Source: Lachnospiraceae bacterium
GTDB lineage: Bacteria > Bacillota > Clostridia > Lachnospirales > Lachnospiraceae
DNA length: 64,000 bases
Direction of reading: 5' to 3'
Assembly (NCBI GenBank): GCA_017453065.1
Contig: JAFTKW010000015.1
Span: 411,054-475,053 of the forward strand
Shown here: positions 35,653 to 45,000 of the stretch, in pieces
Layout: each line of letters starts with the position of its first letter
How positions within the stretch are numbered: position 1 is the first letter of the stretch
Translations under genes and position numbers: made by a program
Notes under the pieces: generated by a model
What the model was told of the DNA's origin: nothing
Seen by the model: only the letters and a program-made list of their open reading frames with translations
Databases searched by the model: none

Positions 35653-37452
35653 ATGGCTAAGAAAGTTAACACAAAAGTCAATCAGAAAGTGAAGAAGGAA
35701 AAAGTAGGAGGAAAAAGAGTTTCTCAAAATGTAGGAATTCGAATCAAACTTATTATTCCAATTATTTTTGTGGGAATGGTGTTAGTTGGCTCATTGATAA
35801 GCAATGGCAAATCTTTGGGAGAGTTGATGACCTCTAGCAGAGAGATTACCGAGATATATGCACAGCATATCATTGATTTAAGTGAGATTAAGGCGGATTT
35901 TGAAGCTTTGCAGAAGATGGTTTATATGCATATCGTAGCAGAGGACCTAGAAGACAAAGCGGAAATTAGTGATGCTGCCTTTGCGGAAATCAAAGAGGTA
36001 GAGGAAATCATGAAGAGGTACGAAGAGACTTTGGATGTGAATTCAGAGGAGTATCAGAACTTCTTGATTTTTGAAGAGAACTATGGTCAGTATTCTAGAG
36101 ACTTTAAACTGACTTTGTCCTACAGCAATGCCAATGATGTTAAGAATGCGACTAACCTTGCCAGCGGTATGTTGACCGACAGCGGCAATGCCATCGGCGA
36201 TGCGTTGGACGAGATGATTGCGGACAATGCGGCAAAGATGGATGGAGCAGTGGCAGAGCATGAGGCAGTGTATGCATCTACCAACATTCAGGCAGCAATT
36301 TTTATGGCATTGGCTGCATTTGCTATTAGTGCAACCCTTTATGTTTCTGTAGTAGAATTGACTAATCCTCTGGTTCGTATGAATCGTATTTTGGGCGATG
36401 TTATGAAGTCCATAGAAGAGGGCAGAGGCGATTTGACCAAGCGTATACCTTATGGCGGTAAAGATGAAATCGGCAGATTGTCAAATGGCATCAATGCATT
36501 CCTGGCTACTCTTTCACAGACCCTCACTCAGATTGTTGGTGGTACTGAGAAATTAGATCAGGTAGTAGGTGTGGTATCTGAAAAGGTTACAACAGTTAAT
36601 GATGGTGCTATGGATATTTCCTCTGTTATGGAAGAACTGTCAGCAGCTATGGAAGAAGTGGCAGCAACCGTTTCCAACGTAAATATGAATGCAGATACAG
36701 CAGACAGTGGGGTTGGAACCTTGGCTGAGGCGGCAGCAAGTTTGCAGGAATATGCAGCAGAGATGAGTGCCCGTGCGAAGGAATTGGAACGTACTGCTGT
36801 AGACAACAAGCAGGGTACTAGTCAGGTAATCAATGAGATTATTGAGAAACTAGAGCAGGCTATTGAAGATAGTAAGCAGGTAGCACGAGTTAACGACTTG
36901 ACCAATGAAATCCTTAGCATTGCTAGCCAGACAAACTTGCTTGCATTGAACGCTTCCATTGAAGCGGCAAGAGCAGGTGAAGCAGGAAGAGGATTTGCGG
37001 TAGTAGCTGGTGAAATTGGTTCTTTGGCGGATTCTAGTAGAATTGCAGCAGGAAATATTCAGAATATCACAGGCATGGTAATTAAGGCGGTTAATGACCT
37101 GATTGCAAGTGCAGATGTGATTGTGAAATATGTCAATGAAAATATTCTTCCTGACTACGATGGATTTGTAGGCGCAGGTCAGCAGTACAACTCAGACGCA
37201 GCTTATGTAAATGATGTAGTAAATCAGTTTAATCAGATGTCTGCAGAACTGAAGGATGTAGTTACACAGATTACAGAATCCATGAGAGATATCGCAGCTG
37301 CTGTAGATGAGAGTGCAAATGGTGTTACTACTGTAGCGATGAATACCAATGACTTGGTTAAGGATATCGAAGATATTGCGGATGCAATGAAGGAGAACGA
37401 GGAAGTTTCTCATGCTCTGACTCAGGAGACAGAACGTTTTACAAACCTCTAA
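35653..37452 (+). CDS. Methyl-accepting chemotaxis protein
   Basis: A 599-residue receptor with a basic N-terminus, membrane helices at about 31-50 and 212-236, and an outer helical bundle of about 160 residues (four-helix type, many acidic residues). A HAMP domain follows (about 237-290: [29 protein letters not shown]), then the long signalling hairpin whose tip is [29 protein letters not shown]. It senses an unknown ligand and controls CheA. It sits just after the HD-GYP gene and ends at a terminator. Confidence 0.93.
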   Translation: MAKKVNTKVNQKVKKEKVGGKRVSQNVGIRIKLIIPIIFVGMVLVGSLISNGKSLGELMTSSREITEIYAQHIIDLSEIKADFEALQKMVYMHIVAEDLEDKAEISDAAFAEIKEVEEIMKRYEETLDVNSEEYQNFLIFEENYGQYSRDFKLTLSYSNANDVKNATNLASGMLTDSGNAIGDALDEMIADNAAKMDGAVAEHEAVYASTNIQAAIFMALAAFAISATLYVSVVELTNPLVRMNRILGDVMKSIEEGRGDLTKRIPYGGKDEIGRLSNGINAFLATLSQTLTQIVGGTEKLDQVVGVVSEKVTTVNDGAMDISSVMEELSAAMEEVAATVSNVNMNADTADSGVGTLAEAAASLQEYAAEMSARAKELERTAVDNKQGTSQVINEIIEKLEQAIEDSKQVARVNDLTNEILSIASQTNLLALNASIEAARAGEAGRGFAVVAGEIGSLADSSRIAAGNIQNITGMVIKAVNDLIASADVIVKYVNENILPDYDGFVGAGQQYNSDAAYVNDVVNQFNQMSAELKDVVTQITESMRDIAAAVDESANGVTTVAMNTNDLVKDIEDIADAMKENEEVSHALTQETERFTNL

Positions 37453-37467
37453 AAAAAGTATACAATG

Positions 37468-37506
37468 AAGGTGGAATGCTCAGTTGCATTCCACCTTTGT
37501 TTTTTG
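37468..37506 (+). terminator. Rho-independent terminator
   Basis: AAGGTGGAATGC/GCATTCCACCTT (37468-37479/37486-37497) and TGTTTTTTG. Confidence 0.88.
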
Positions 37507-37515
37507 ATAAGAGGC

Positions 37516-37656
37516 GTGCATATTTCATTTTCCATTTGAGGCGCGCTTTCACTCCGAATGAAACGTAGTGGTACTAAGCTCACATCCAATCAAGTTGTCT
37601 GTTCGCTAAGGACCGACGTTTCATAAGGGCCTCAAATAGAGAATGAAAATATGCAC
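37516..37656. repeat. 141-bp imperfect inverted-repeat element
   Basis: Arms 37516-37542 and 37629-37656 are close inverted copies (about 25 of 28 positions, starting GTGCATATTT and ending AATATGCAC). An inner repeat ATGAAACGT (37558-37566) / ACGTTTCAT (37616-37624) nests inside. No ORF is present. It could be a miniature mobile element or a folded RNA; nothing in the window matches it. Confidence 0.6.
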
Positions 37657-37712
37657 TTGTTTTGAAAAGTGGTATGTAGAATGCGAGACGCATTCCCTCA
37701 TAGGAGATAAAG

Positions 37713-38381
37713 ATGAAGATAATAGGACATATGCGTACGGATTTTCCACAGAAGTTTGGAGTGCCAAGACAGAGCGGTCTGGTTGCAAATTTACAGGGCC
37801 GAATTGTATTTGAACCAGAATATAGAAATATAGATGCTCTTAAAGGGATGGAGCAGTATGACTACCTATGGATTTTGTGGCAGTTTGAGGGGACAGAAAG
37901 AGAACATTGGTCGCCTACAGTACGCCCGCCTAGATTGGGTGGAGAGACTCATATGGGCGTCTTTGCGACTAGATCGCCGTTTAGACCCAATCCCATAGGT
38001 CTGTCCTCTGTAAAACTTGAGAGAATAGAATTGACTGAGGATGGACCTGTAATCCATGTGTCGGGAATTGATATGCGAGACAACACACCAATCTTGGATA
38101 TCAAACCTTATTTGCCTTATACAGATAGCCATCCAGGGGCTAGAGATGGATTCGCGGGAGGAGTGAAGAACTATGAACTTTCTGTAGAATTTCCACCCGA
38201 GTTGCTGGAAAGATTCCCATCGGACAAACGAAGTGCGGCGATAGACTTACTGAAACAAGATCCAAGACCTGCCTACCAGGAGGACCCTGACAGGGTATAT
38301 GGTGTGGCTTTTGCCGGTAAAGATATTAAATTTACTGTAGACAAAGGGGTTTTGTATGTGAAGGATATAGCCGATATATAA
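37713..38381 (+). CDS. trmO: tRNA (N6-threonylcarbamoyladenosine37-N6)-methyltransferase TrmO
   Basis: A 222-residue member of the TsaA/YaeB family, which methylates t6A37 in certain tRNAs. The diagnostic stretch GVFATRSPFRPNPIGLS and the later DIKPYLPYTD are present, as is the C-terminal PAYQEDPDRVYGVAF. Its start has ATAGGAG upstream. The next gene is another RNA methyltransferase, 26 bases away, so the two are likely one transcript. Confidence 0.93.
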   Translation: MKIIGHMRTDFPQKFGVPRQSGLVANLQGRIVFEPEYRNIDALKGMEQYDYLWILWQFEGTEREHWSPTVRPPRLGGETHMGVFATRSPFRPNPIGLSSVKLERIELTEDGPVIHVSGIDMRDNTPILDIKPYLPYTDSHPGARDGFAGGVKNYELSVEFPPELLERFPSDKRSAAIDLLKQDPRPAYQEDPDRVYGVAFAGKDIKFTVDKGVLYVKDIADI

Positions 38382-38407
38382 TTATAAAAGATTTTCGGAG
38401 GAAGGTT

Positions 38408-39811
38408 ATGATACCTACAGCCTTTTTAGATAGAATGAAAGCCATGCTTGGCGCAGAGTATGAAGATTTTTTGGCTTCTTTAGATGGCCCGCAGTATCGA
38501 GCACTTCGCGTCAATACTACCAAGATTTCAGTGGAACAGTTTTTGGCAAAGGTGCCATTTCAGGTGCAGCCAGTTCCATGGACTGACAATGGATTTTACT
38601 ATGACGAAAGTCAGAGACCGGGCAAATCTTCTCTGCATGAGGCGGGAGTTTACTATATTCAAGAGCCTTCTGCCATGGCACCAGTCATGTTTTTGGAACC
38701 GCAGCCTGGTGAGAGAATTCTGGATTTGTGTGCAGCTCCAGGGGGAAAGAGTACACAGATAGGAGCCAAGATGAATGGCCAGGGAATTCTGGTGTGCAAT
38801 GAGATTCACCCTGCAAGAGCCAAGATTTTGTCTGAAAACATAGAGAGAATGGGGATTGCTCATGCAATCGTAACCAATGAAACACCAGAACGTCTGGCGC
38901 AGATGTTTGGAGGATATTTTGACAAAGTGCTGGTGGATGCTCCATGCTCAGGAGAGGGAATGTTTCGCAAGGAGGATGCCGCAGGGCAGGAATGGAGTCT
39001 GGACAATGTGAGACTATGTGCAGATAGACAGGATGAGGTACTAGATCAGGCTGCCAAGATGCTTCGCATAGGTGGGCGTATGGTGTATTCGACCTGTACC
39101 TTTGCACCCTTGGAGGATGAAGGAGCGGTAGCACGCTTTTTGGAAAGGCATCCAGATTTTGAAATTGTGAAAGTAAAGATCCCGGAAGGTTTTACACCTG
39201 GCCGAGGCGATTGGGCAGTCTCTTTTGGGGGAGTGACTAAGGCTCCGGAGGAGATAGACTGTACCATGCGACTTATGCCTCATAGATTAAAGGGCGAGGG
39301 GCATTATTTAGCGGTGCTAAAGCGCAAAGGTGATGAGGAAGGAAATGCCAGAAGCAAGGTAAGCATGGAAAAATCTTTATCCTGCAAAGATGTGAAGGAA
39401 TATGTGGAGTTTGCGAAAGAAACCTTCACCGATGAGCGTCTTTATGGGGAAGGAGTATTTTTGAAATTTGGCGATCAGTTGTATCTAGGTCCAAATGAAA
39501 TGCCTAGTTTAAGGGGACTCAAGGTTCTTAGACCAGGACTTCATTTGGGGACCATTAAAAAGAATCGGTTTGAGCCATCTCATGCCTTGGCACTGGTGAT
39601 GAAACCAGAAGATGCACGTGTGACCGTAGATAGGGCGATGGACAGTTTGGAAGTAAAACAGTACTTAAGTGGTCAGACTCTTTTGGCAGAGGACGACAGC
39701 CGCAAAGGCTGGTGCTTGGTTTGCGTGGAGGGTCTTAGTATTGGCTGGGGCAAACTTGCATCAGGAATAGTGAAAAATCATTATCCGAAAGGACTTAGGA
39801 AATATTTGTAG
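38408..39811 (+). CDS. RsmF-like rRNA/tRNA cytosine-C5 methyltransferase (NOL1/NOP2/Sun family)
   Basis: A 467-residue protein. The SAM-binding motif is ILDLCAAPGGKSTQ (about 98-111). The two catalytic cysteines are in VDAPCSGEGMF (C180) and STCTFAP (C230). The C-terminal 150 residues match the RsmF extension with its PUA-like part. It methylates cytosine C5 in rRNA or tRNA; the exact site cannot be deduced. CGGAGGAAGG precedes the start. It forms a cluster with trmO and a transglutaminase-like gene. Confidence 0.9.
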   Translation: MIPTAFLDRMKAMLGAEYEDFLASLDGPQYRALRVNTTKISVEQFLAKVPFQVQPVPWTDNGFYYDESQRPGKSSLHEAGVYYIQEPSAMAPVMFLEPQPGERILDLCAAPGGKSTQIGAKMNGQGILVCNEIHPARAKILSENIERMGIAHAIVTNETPERLAQMFGGYFDKVLVDAPCSGEGMFRKEDAAGQEWSLDNVRLCADRQDEVLDQAAKMLRIGGRMVYSTCTFAPLEDEGAVARFLERHPDFEIVKVKIPEGFTPGRGDWAVSFGGVTKAPEEIDCTMRLMPHRLKGEGHYLAVLKRKGDEEGNARSKVSMEKSLSCKDVKEYVEFAKETFTDERLYGEGVFLKFGDQLYLGPNEMPSLRGLKVLRPGLHLGTIKKNRFEPSHALALVMKPEDARVTVDRAMDSLEVKQYLSGQTLLAEDDSRKGWCLVCVEGLSIGWGKLASGIVKNHYPKGLRKYL

Positions 39812-39823
39812 GAGGAGTAGCGA

Positions 39824-41614
39824 ATGCAAGCACTCAAAAAAATAGGATTGGTATTAGGAACCATATTCGGACTTGTCTGCGCATTTGTTTTAGTTTGCGC
39901 ATTCAATCCAGACATAACGGACAAAATTTCTGGATGGCTTGCAGGAGCACAGAAGGGGGCGGCTGGGGCTACTCAAAGTGAGGAGGAACCAGCAGGAGAA
40001 TTTGATTATTTAGGACCTTATGCTTCCTTGAATCCAGTCGTAAAAAAAGAGCCTGCGATAATAGAAGACGGCTACGATAAAGGTGGTATTGCTAATCTTT
40101 TGGATGAAAAGGATTGGTATGTGCTTCCCACAAATAGCCTTGAAATACCGGAAAGACTTTTGGGTAGAAATGGATTTATTCCTACGGAGGAACTGCCGGG
40201 TAGTACGGAAGACCTTTGTATAGAGGAAGGGTTCACAGGGGAAGAGTACGAGTTTGATGCCTTCTTTTATCCATATTATGGAATGCTTAGCGAAGCTCTT
40301 CAGAGAGTTTACAAGCAGGTCTATGCCAACGCCATTGAGCAGAATCAAGTTTTTGTTCCTGTGGAAGCTTTGACACAGCAGCAGATTCAGAACGTGGTAG
40401 AGGCGGTCTACTATGACCATCCAGAACTTTTTTGGATGGAGCCTGGGTATGATAGCAAATATGACAATAGAGGTATATGCGTGGAATTGATGCTTGATTT
40501 CAATCATATGGTCAATGATTTGGAGGACCATCAGAGAAAGTTCACGCATGTAGTAAACGAGATAATTCAAGGCGCGGTCAATTATACTGAGGACTGGGAA
40601 AAAGAGAGATATGTACACGACGCACTATTGGGAAGAGTGGAATATCAATTGGCGTCTGAGGTCAATCAAAGTGCATATAGCGCATTGGTCAATCGTGAGA
40701 CAGTATGCGCAGGATACGCTAGAGCATTTCAGTATGTGCTACAACAACTGAATATACCTTGCTACTATGTAACAGGTTATGCGGGACAAAATCATGCGTG
40801 GAACATCGTATACTTATCAGGTGCTTTTTACAATGTTGATGTGACATGGGATGATACATCACCTAGTTCCTATTTATATTTTAATAAATCGGATGCTGTT
40901 TTTTCGCAGACGCATTTAAGACAGAGCCTATCCATATACCTGCCCGCTTGTCAGGGCAAAGATAGATGGGCTTATCTGGACAAAGAAGCACCAAACAAAT
41001 GGCAAAATACGACAGGAAATATGACGGACCAGTCAGGTGAAACTTATCTTCCTGATTATTGGTTCGATGAATACGATGGCACCGTAATTACCAGCCTTGA
41101 GGACTATTACAACAACTGTTATGTTCAGATTATGAAGGGTGATGGTGACGGTAGTGTCGTTTTTGCAAATGTAATTGACGGTGAAACGCTGGAAGAGCTG
41201 TATGCAGCTTACAACAAATCTTTGTATATTCAGGGATATTTGGATAAGGCGTTAAAGGCCAATGGTCTGGAGCATGGAAAAGTAACTATTCGTATCACTG
41301 CTTTTGAACCTATAGAAGATGATTCTGTGACTGAAGATGATGGCAGCGTGGCTGAAGACGATGATGCTGCGACTGGAGACAATGATGCTACGGTTGGAGA
41401 CGATGACGCTGCGGCTGGAGACAATGATGCTACGGCTGAAGATGATGACGCTGTGACGGAAAATGATGAAGAAAGCACAGAAGATTCTGACGAAGAGGAA
41501 GAAGTGGATGAGTGGGAAGGCTGGTATGATGAGAACGGCAATCTGATCGTTGACGAGGACCATATTCGTGAAGATATGACTTATCTGTTAGAGCACGTAG
41601 TGAAGATGTGGTAA
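39824..41614 (+). CDS. Secreted transglutaminase-like protein with acidic repeat tail
   Basis: A 596-residue protein with an N-terminal membrane or signal helix (about 6-27). The middle holds a transglutaminase-like core with the triad C295 (ETVCAGYARAF), H324 (QNHAWNIV) and D339 (NVDVTWDD). These enzymes often act as proteases or cross-linkers at the cell surface. Residues about 505-550 are tandem repeats of a DDDA/DNDA-rich unit, giving a very acidic tail. The start is 12 bases after the methyltransferase gene with GGAGGAG. Substrate unknown. Confidence 0.85.
   Translation: MQALKKIGLVLGTIFGLVCAFVLVCAFNPDITDKISGWLAGAQKGAAGATQSEEEPAGEFDYLGPYASLNPVVKKEPAIIEDGYDKGGIANLLDEKDWYVLPTNSLEIPERLLGRNGFIPTEELPGSTEDLCIEEGFTGEEYEFDAFFYPYYGMLSEALQRVYKQVYANAIEQNQVFVPVEALTQQQIQNVVEAVYYDHPELFWMEPGYDSKYDNRGICVELMLDFNHMVNDLEDHQRKFTHVVNEIIQGAVNYTEDWEKERYVHDALLGRVEYQLASEVNQSAYSALVNRETVCAGYARAFQYVLQQLNIPCYYVTGYAGQNHAWNIVYLSGAFYNVDVTWDDTSPSSYLYFNKSDAVFSQTHLRQSLSIYLPACQGKDRWAYLDKEAPNKWQNTTGNMTDQSGETYLPDYWFDEYDGTVITSLEDYYNNCYVQIMKGDGDGSVVFANVIDGETLEELYAAYNKSLYIQGYLDKALKANGLEHGKVTIRITAFEPIEDDSVTEDDGSVAEDDDAATGDNDATVGDDDAAAGDNDATAEDDDAVTENDEESTEDSDEEEEVDEWEGWYDENGNLIVDEDHIREDMTYLLEHVVKMW
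41335..41472 (+). repeat. Tandem acidic coding repeat (DDDA/DNDA units)
   Basis: Within the transglutaminase-like gene, a near-tandem unit such as GCTGAAGACGATGATGCT recurs with Ala-rich variants. The unit is in frame, so copy number changes would alter only tail length. Confidence 0.7.
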
Positions 41615-41647
41615 AACTAAATTTTTGTAAATGTTAGACAAATTCGG

Positions 41648-41683
41648 GCAGAGCGTACTTTTTGTAAGGTACGCTCTGCTTTG
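41648..41683 (+). terminator. Hairpin terminator after the transglutaminase-like gene
   Basis: GCAGAGCGTAC (41648-41658) pairs with GTACGCTCTGC (41669-41679); the T-run after it is short. Confidence 0.6.
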
Positions 41684-41736
41684 CTAATGCAAAAAAGCGT
41701 ATTTTGGCGGTTTTTTGAAAATTGAACGAAATTTCG

Positions 41737-41750
41737 TGTAAGTGGTTACA
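41737..41750. promoter_or_regulatory. cre-like site 1 upstream of the pectinase gene
   Basis: TGTAAGTGGTTACA fits the catabolite-response (CcpA) consensus TGWAANCGNTNWCA except for one central base. Confidence 0.5.
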
Positions 41751-41939
41751 TGGCAAAATTCACAAAATTTTTCACCTTAAAAACCTTGTAAAGCTAATTT
41801 ATGAATTCAAATTGCACAAAAAAGTAGCGCAAAAAAACAAATTTGAGTCAAAAATCACAATTCATGGGTCAAAAGTACCATGTAAAAGCTAAATTTTTTT
41901 TGGTAGGATATGCCATGGAAGCGTTTTGCCATTGAGGGG

Positions 41940-41973
41940 TGCGTAACGTTTGTAGAGCGTTGCGTATTTTTTT
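41940..41973 (+). terminator. Terminator-like hairpin before the pectinase gene
   Basis: TGCGTAACG (41940-41948) pairs with CGTTGCGTA (41958-41966, two G-T pairs) followed by seven Ts. It may end upstream transcripts or act as an attenuator. The rest of the 418-base gap 41615-42032 is AT-rich, with short direct repeats (GTCAAAA near 41846 and 41872). Confidence 0.5.
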
Positions 41974-41982
41974 ATCCAAAAT

Positions 41983-41996
41983 TGTAAGCGCTTACA
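41983..41996. promoter_or_regulatory. cre site 2, perfect catabolite-response palindrome
   Basis: TGTAAGCGCTTACA is a perfect 14-bp palindrome and matches the CcpA cre consensus at every position. It is 37 bases before the start codon of the pectinase gene, a good position for carbon-catabolite repression. Confidence 0.7.
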
Positions 41997-42032
41997 TGAG
42001 GAAAAGAAAGTTTTTAGGAAGTAGGAGGAAGT

Positions 42033-45000
42033 ATGTTGAGGAAGTTTTATAAGAAAAAAGTAAACCAGCTGTTTGCTTGGTTGCTTGTAGGTGTTATGAC
42101 CATTTCTACAGTGGGCGTAACTCCAGTTTATGCATCCGAGGCTGATGGTCAGGATGGAAGCACAGTAACGACTTATGACTTCGCAGTGAGCTTTGATGCA
42201 ATTGAGGGCACAACTGGGGAGCTTAATGGCGTTGTTGTGGACGCAACAGCAGGCAAGTTTTCGCCAAATGGGTGTTGTGCTCAGTTTAATGCGGGAACAG
42301 TATTGAAGATTCCAGTGACAGGGGCAAGTACTTTGACAGTGGAAGCTCATTCTGGTGGATATGCACTTTATACAATCAATGGAGTGCAGGCAGGCACAGA
42401 CAATGCTGTGACAGAAGTAGAATATACAGGGGAAGCAGGTCATGTAGAGATTGTTTCTACAGGCAGTGCGTATATTAAGAGTGTTACAGTGACTACGAAG
42501 GCGACTACAAGTTCTGAGAGCGACGGAACTGGTAGCACCGAAGGTGGTGAGACAACGGAAGGCGGCACTACCGAGGGAGGCACCACAGAGGATGACACCA
42601 CAGAGGATGGCACCACCGAGGGTGGCGCAACAGAAGGTGGCGCAACAGAAGGTGGCGAGACCACTGAAATTCCAACCTCCTGGAGTTTTGCAGTGGACTT
42701 TACCAAGATTGAAGGAACCACAGGTGAGTACAACGGAATCCTTGTGGATGCAACAAACGGCAAACTTTCTCCTAATGGCGGACAGTCTGCACAGTTTAAT
42801 GCAGGAACAATCCTTAAGGTTCCAGTGGCAGGCCCATGCGTATTGGCAGTAGAGGGACATGCAGGACAGTATGCGCTTTACACTATCAACGGCGTACAGG
42901 CAAGTACAGACAATGCAGTGACAGAAGTAGAATATACGGGCGAAGCTGGTTATGTGGAAATCGTATCTACAGGCAGTGCATATATCAAGAGCATCACTGT
43001 GACAGCAAAAGAGGCTGGCTCTGAAGGTGGTAGCACCGAAGGCGGCACTGCAGAAGGCGGCACTACAGAGGGTGGCACTACAGAAGGCGGCACTACCGAA
43101 GGCGGCACTACAGAGGGTGGCACCACCGAAGGCGGTACCACCGAAGGAGACACTACCGAGGGCGGCACTACAGAGGGGGACACCACCGAAGGAGACACTA
43201 CCGAGGGCGGCACTACAGAGGGGGACACCACAGAAGGCGGTACTACAGAAGGCGGCACAACAGAAACTCCAACTTCTTGGGATTTTGCGGTAAGTTTTAC
43301 CAAGATTGAAGGAACCACCGGAGATTATAACGGTCTTGTGGTAGATGCAACAAGCGGTAAGCTTTCTCCAAATGGATGCTGCGCACAGTTCAATAAAGGA
43401 ACCATTTTGAAGGTGCCAGTATTAGGTCCATGTACCTTGACGGTAGAAGCACATGCAGGTAATTATGCTCTTTATACTATCAATGGAGAGGCAGCAAGCA
43501 CAGCAGAGGCGATCAGTGTAGTAGAATACACAGGTGTAGCTGGTTATGTAGAGATTGTTTCTACAGGTGGTGCATACATTAAGAGCATTGCTTTGAAATA
43601 TCCAGAGGTTACACAGAAGACCTATATTTTGAATGTGGCAGATTTGACAGCTGAAAAAGTTGCAACTGCTTACAACGCAGGAACAGATGATTATTTTGTA
43701 ATCAATCCTGAAAATACTATCGAGGCAAAGGGCGGCAAGTCCTTTACTGTAAATGGAACAGAAATCAGTGTTTCTTCCAGATTGAAGACAGGTGGAGACG
43801 GAAAGACAAATAAGAAGTCCATTGGAATTTCGGTAACAAACGGTTGGACTGCAGACATTACAGTATGTGTAGCAAGTTCTTCTGGATCTGCAGATGCACA
43901 GTTGGTACTTTTTGATGCCAATGGAGACGTGATCTCAGGAACAGTGTGCTTTGTAGAAAGAGGAGTAGCGACAGTGGCTGAGATAAAGGATGTTCCAGCA
44001 GGAACTTACTATATCGGCTCTAAAAAGGCTACAACAGAAGCGACTGTGACAGGCGCATGTAATATTTACTACATTCAGGTTGTAGAAAATGTAGCTTCCG
44101 CTCTTCCAAAGGTATCTAGCGTGACAGCAGTGGCTGACGCAGCTGATACAACTGGCAAAACAGTTGTGGTTTCTTTCACAGGTTCTGTGGGGGAAGCAGA
44201 TACAGAATATATCGTGGAAGCAAGCAAAGACGGTAGCAAGTGGATCAAGGTTGGCGCAGCAGATGGAACAGCAGCTTCTGGAAGCGTAACCGTAGATCTT
44301 TCTGCAAAGGGACTTGGCTATGGCGACTGGCAGTTCAGAGTAAGCGGTAGTAACAAGGTGGTAGCAAGTGAAACTATCAGCTACAAGGCAGCTACTTATA
44401 CTTTGACTGGTACATATACAAATGGATTGGGCGATGAAGCAAATCTTCTTACAGATATTGTATTTACAGCTCCTTCCAGCAGTTATTATGAGATTCCTAA
44501 GACTGTGATTGACACAGAGGCAGGAACCTATAGCGTAGTTTTGGAAAAAGGAACTGCCTACACTATGGCGGCAGTTGGCGTGGATGAGTATTCACTTATC
44601 ACTCCAGCAAAATCCTTTACATACAGTGCAGATACTACCTTGGATTTAGAATTTAAGAAAAAAGTATTTTATCCTATCACAATTAGTTTCGGTTCAACAC
44701 CAGATTTAAGTGATTTGGATCTTACCTTGACCTTTACTCATGAAGATGGTGCGGTTTATAACTATGACAGCATAGAAGGAATTGCGCTTCGCGACGGTAA
44801 ATACAGCGTAACCATCGGTGGAGATATGGAGCGTATGGCATACGATATCAACACTGGAGCTACGCTCACAGTAGAAGGCGCAGCTGTAAATCATGCGATT
44901 ACGTTTAAGGAACTGACTTCCTGGAGTTTTGGACCTAGCGACTTTACAGGAAAGATTGAAAAAGCAACTGGTTGGTTCAAGGGCTTGTATGTGGATGCTA

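Noticed and set aside
43024-43263. Possible CRISPR-like array
   Set aside because: Units are 15 bp, contiguous and in frame with a long protein; there are no spacers and no cas genes.
42950-43318. Minus-strand ORF of 122 residues made of VVPPS repeats
   Set aside because: It is the antisense reading of the TEGGT tandem repeats in the pectinase gene. Low-complexity coding repeats often leave such open antisense frames; no ribosome-binding site supports it.
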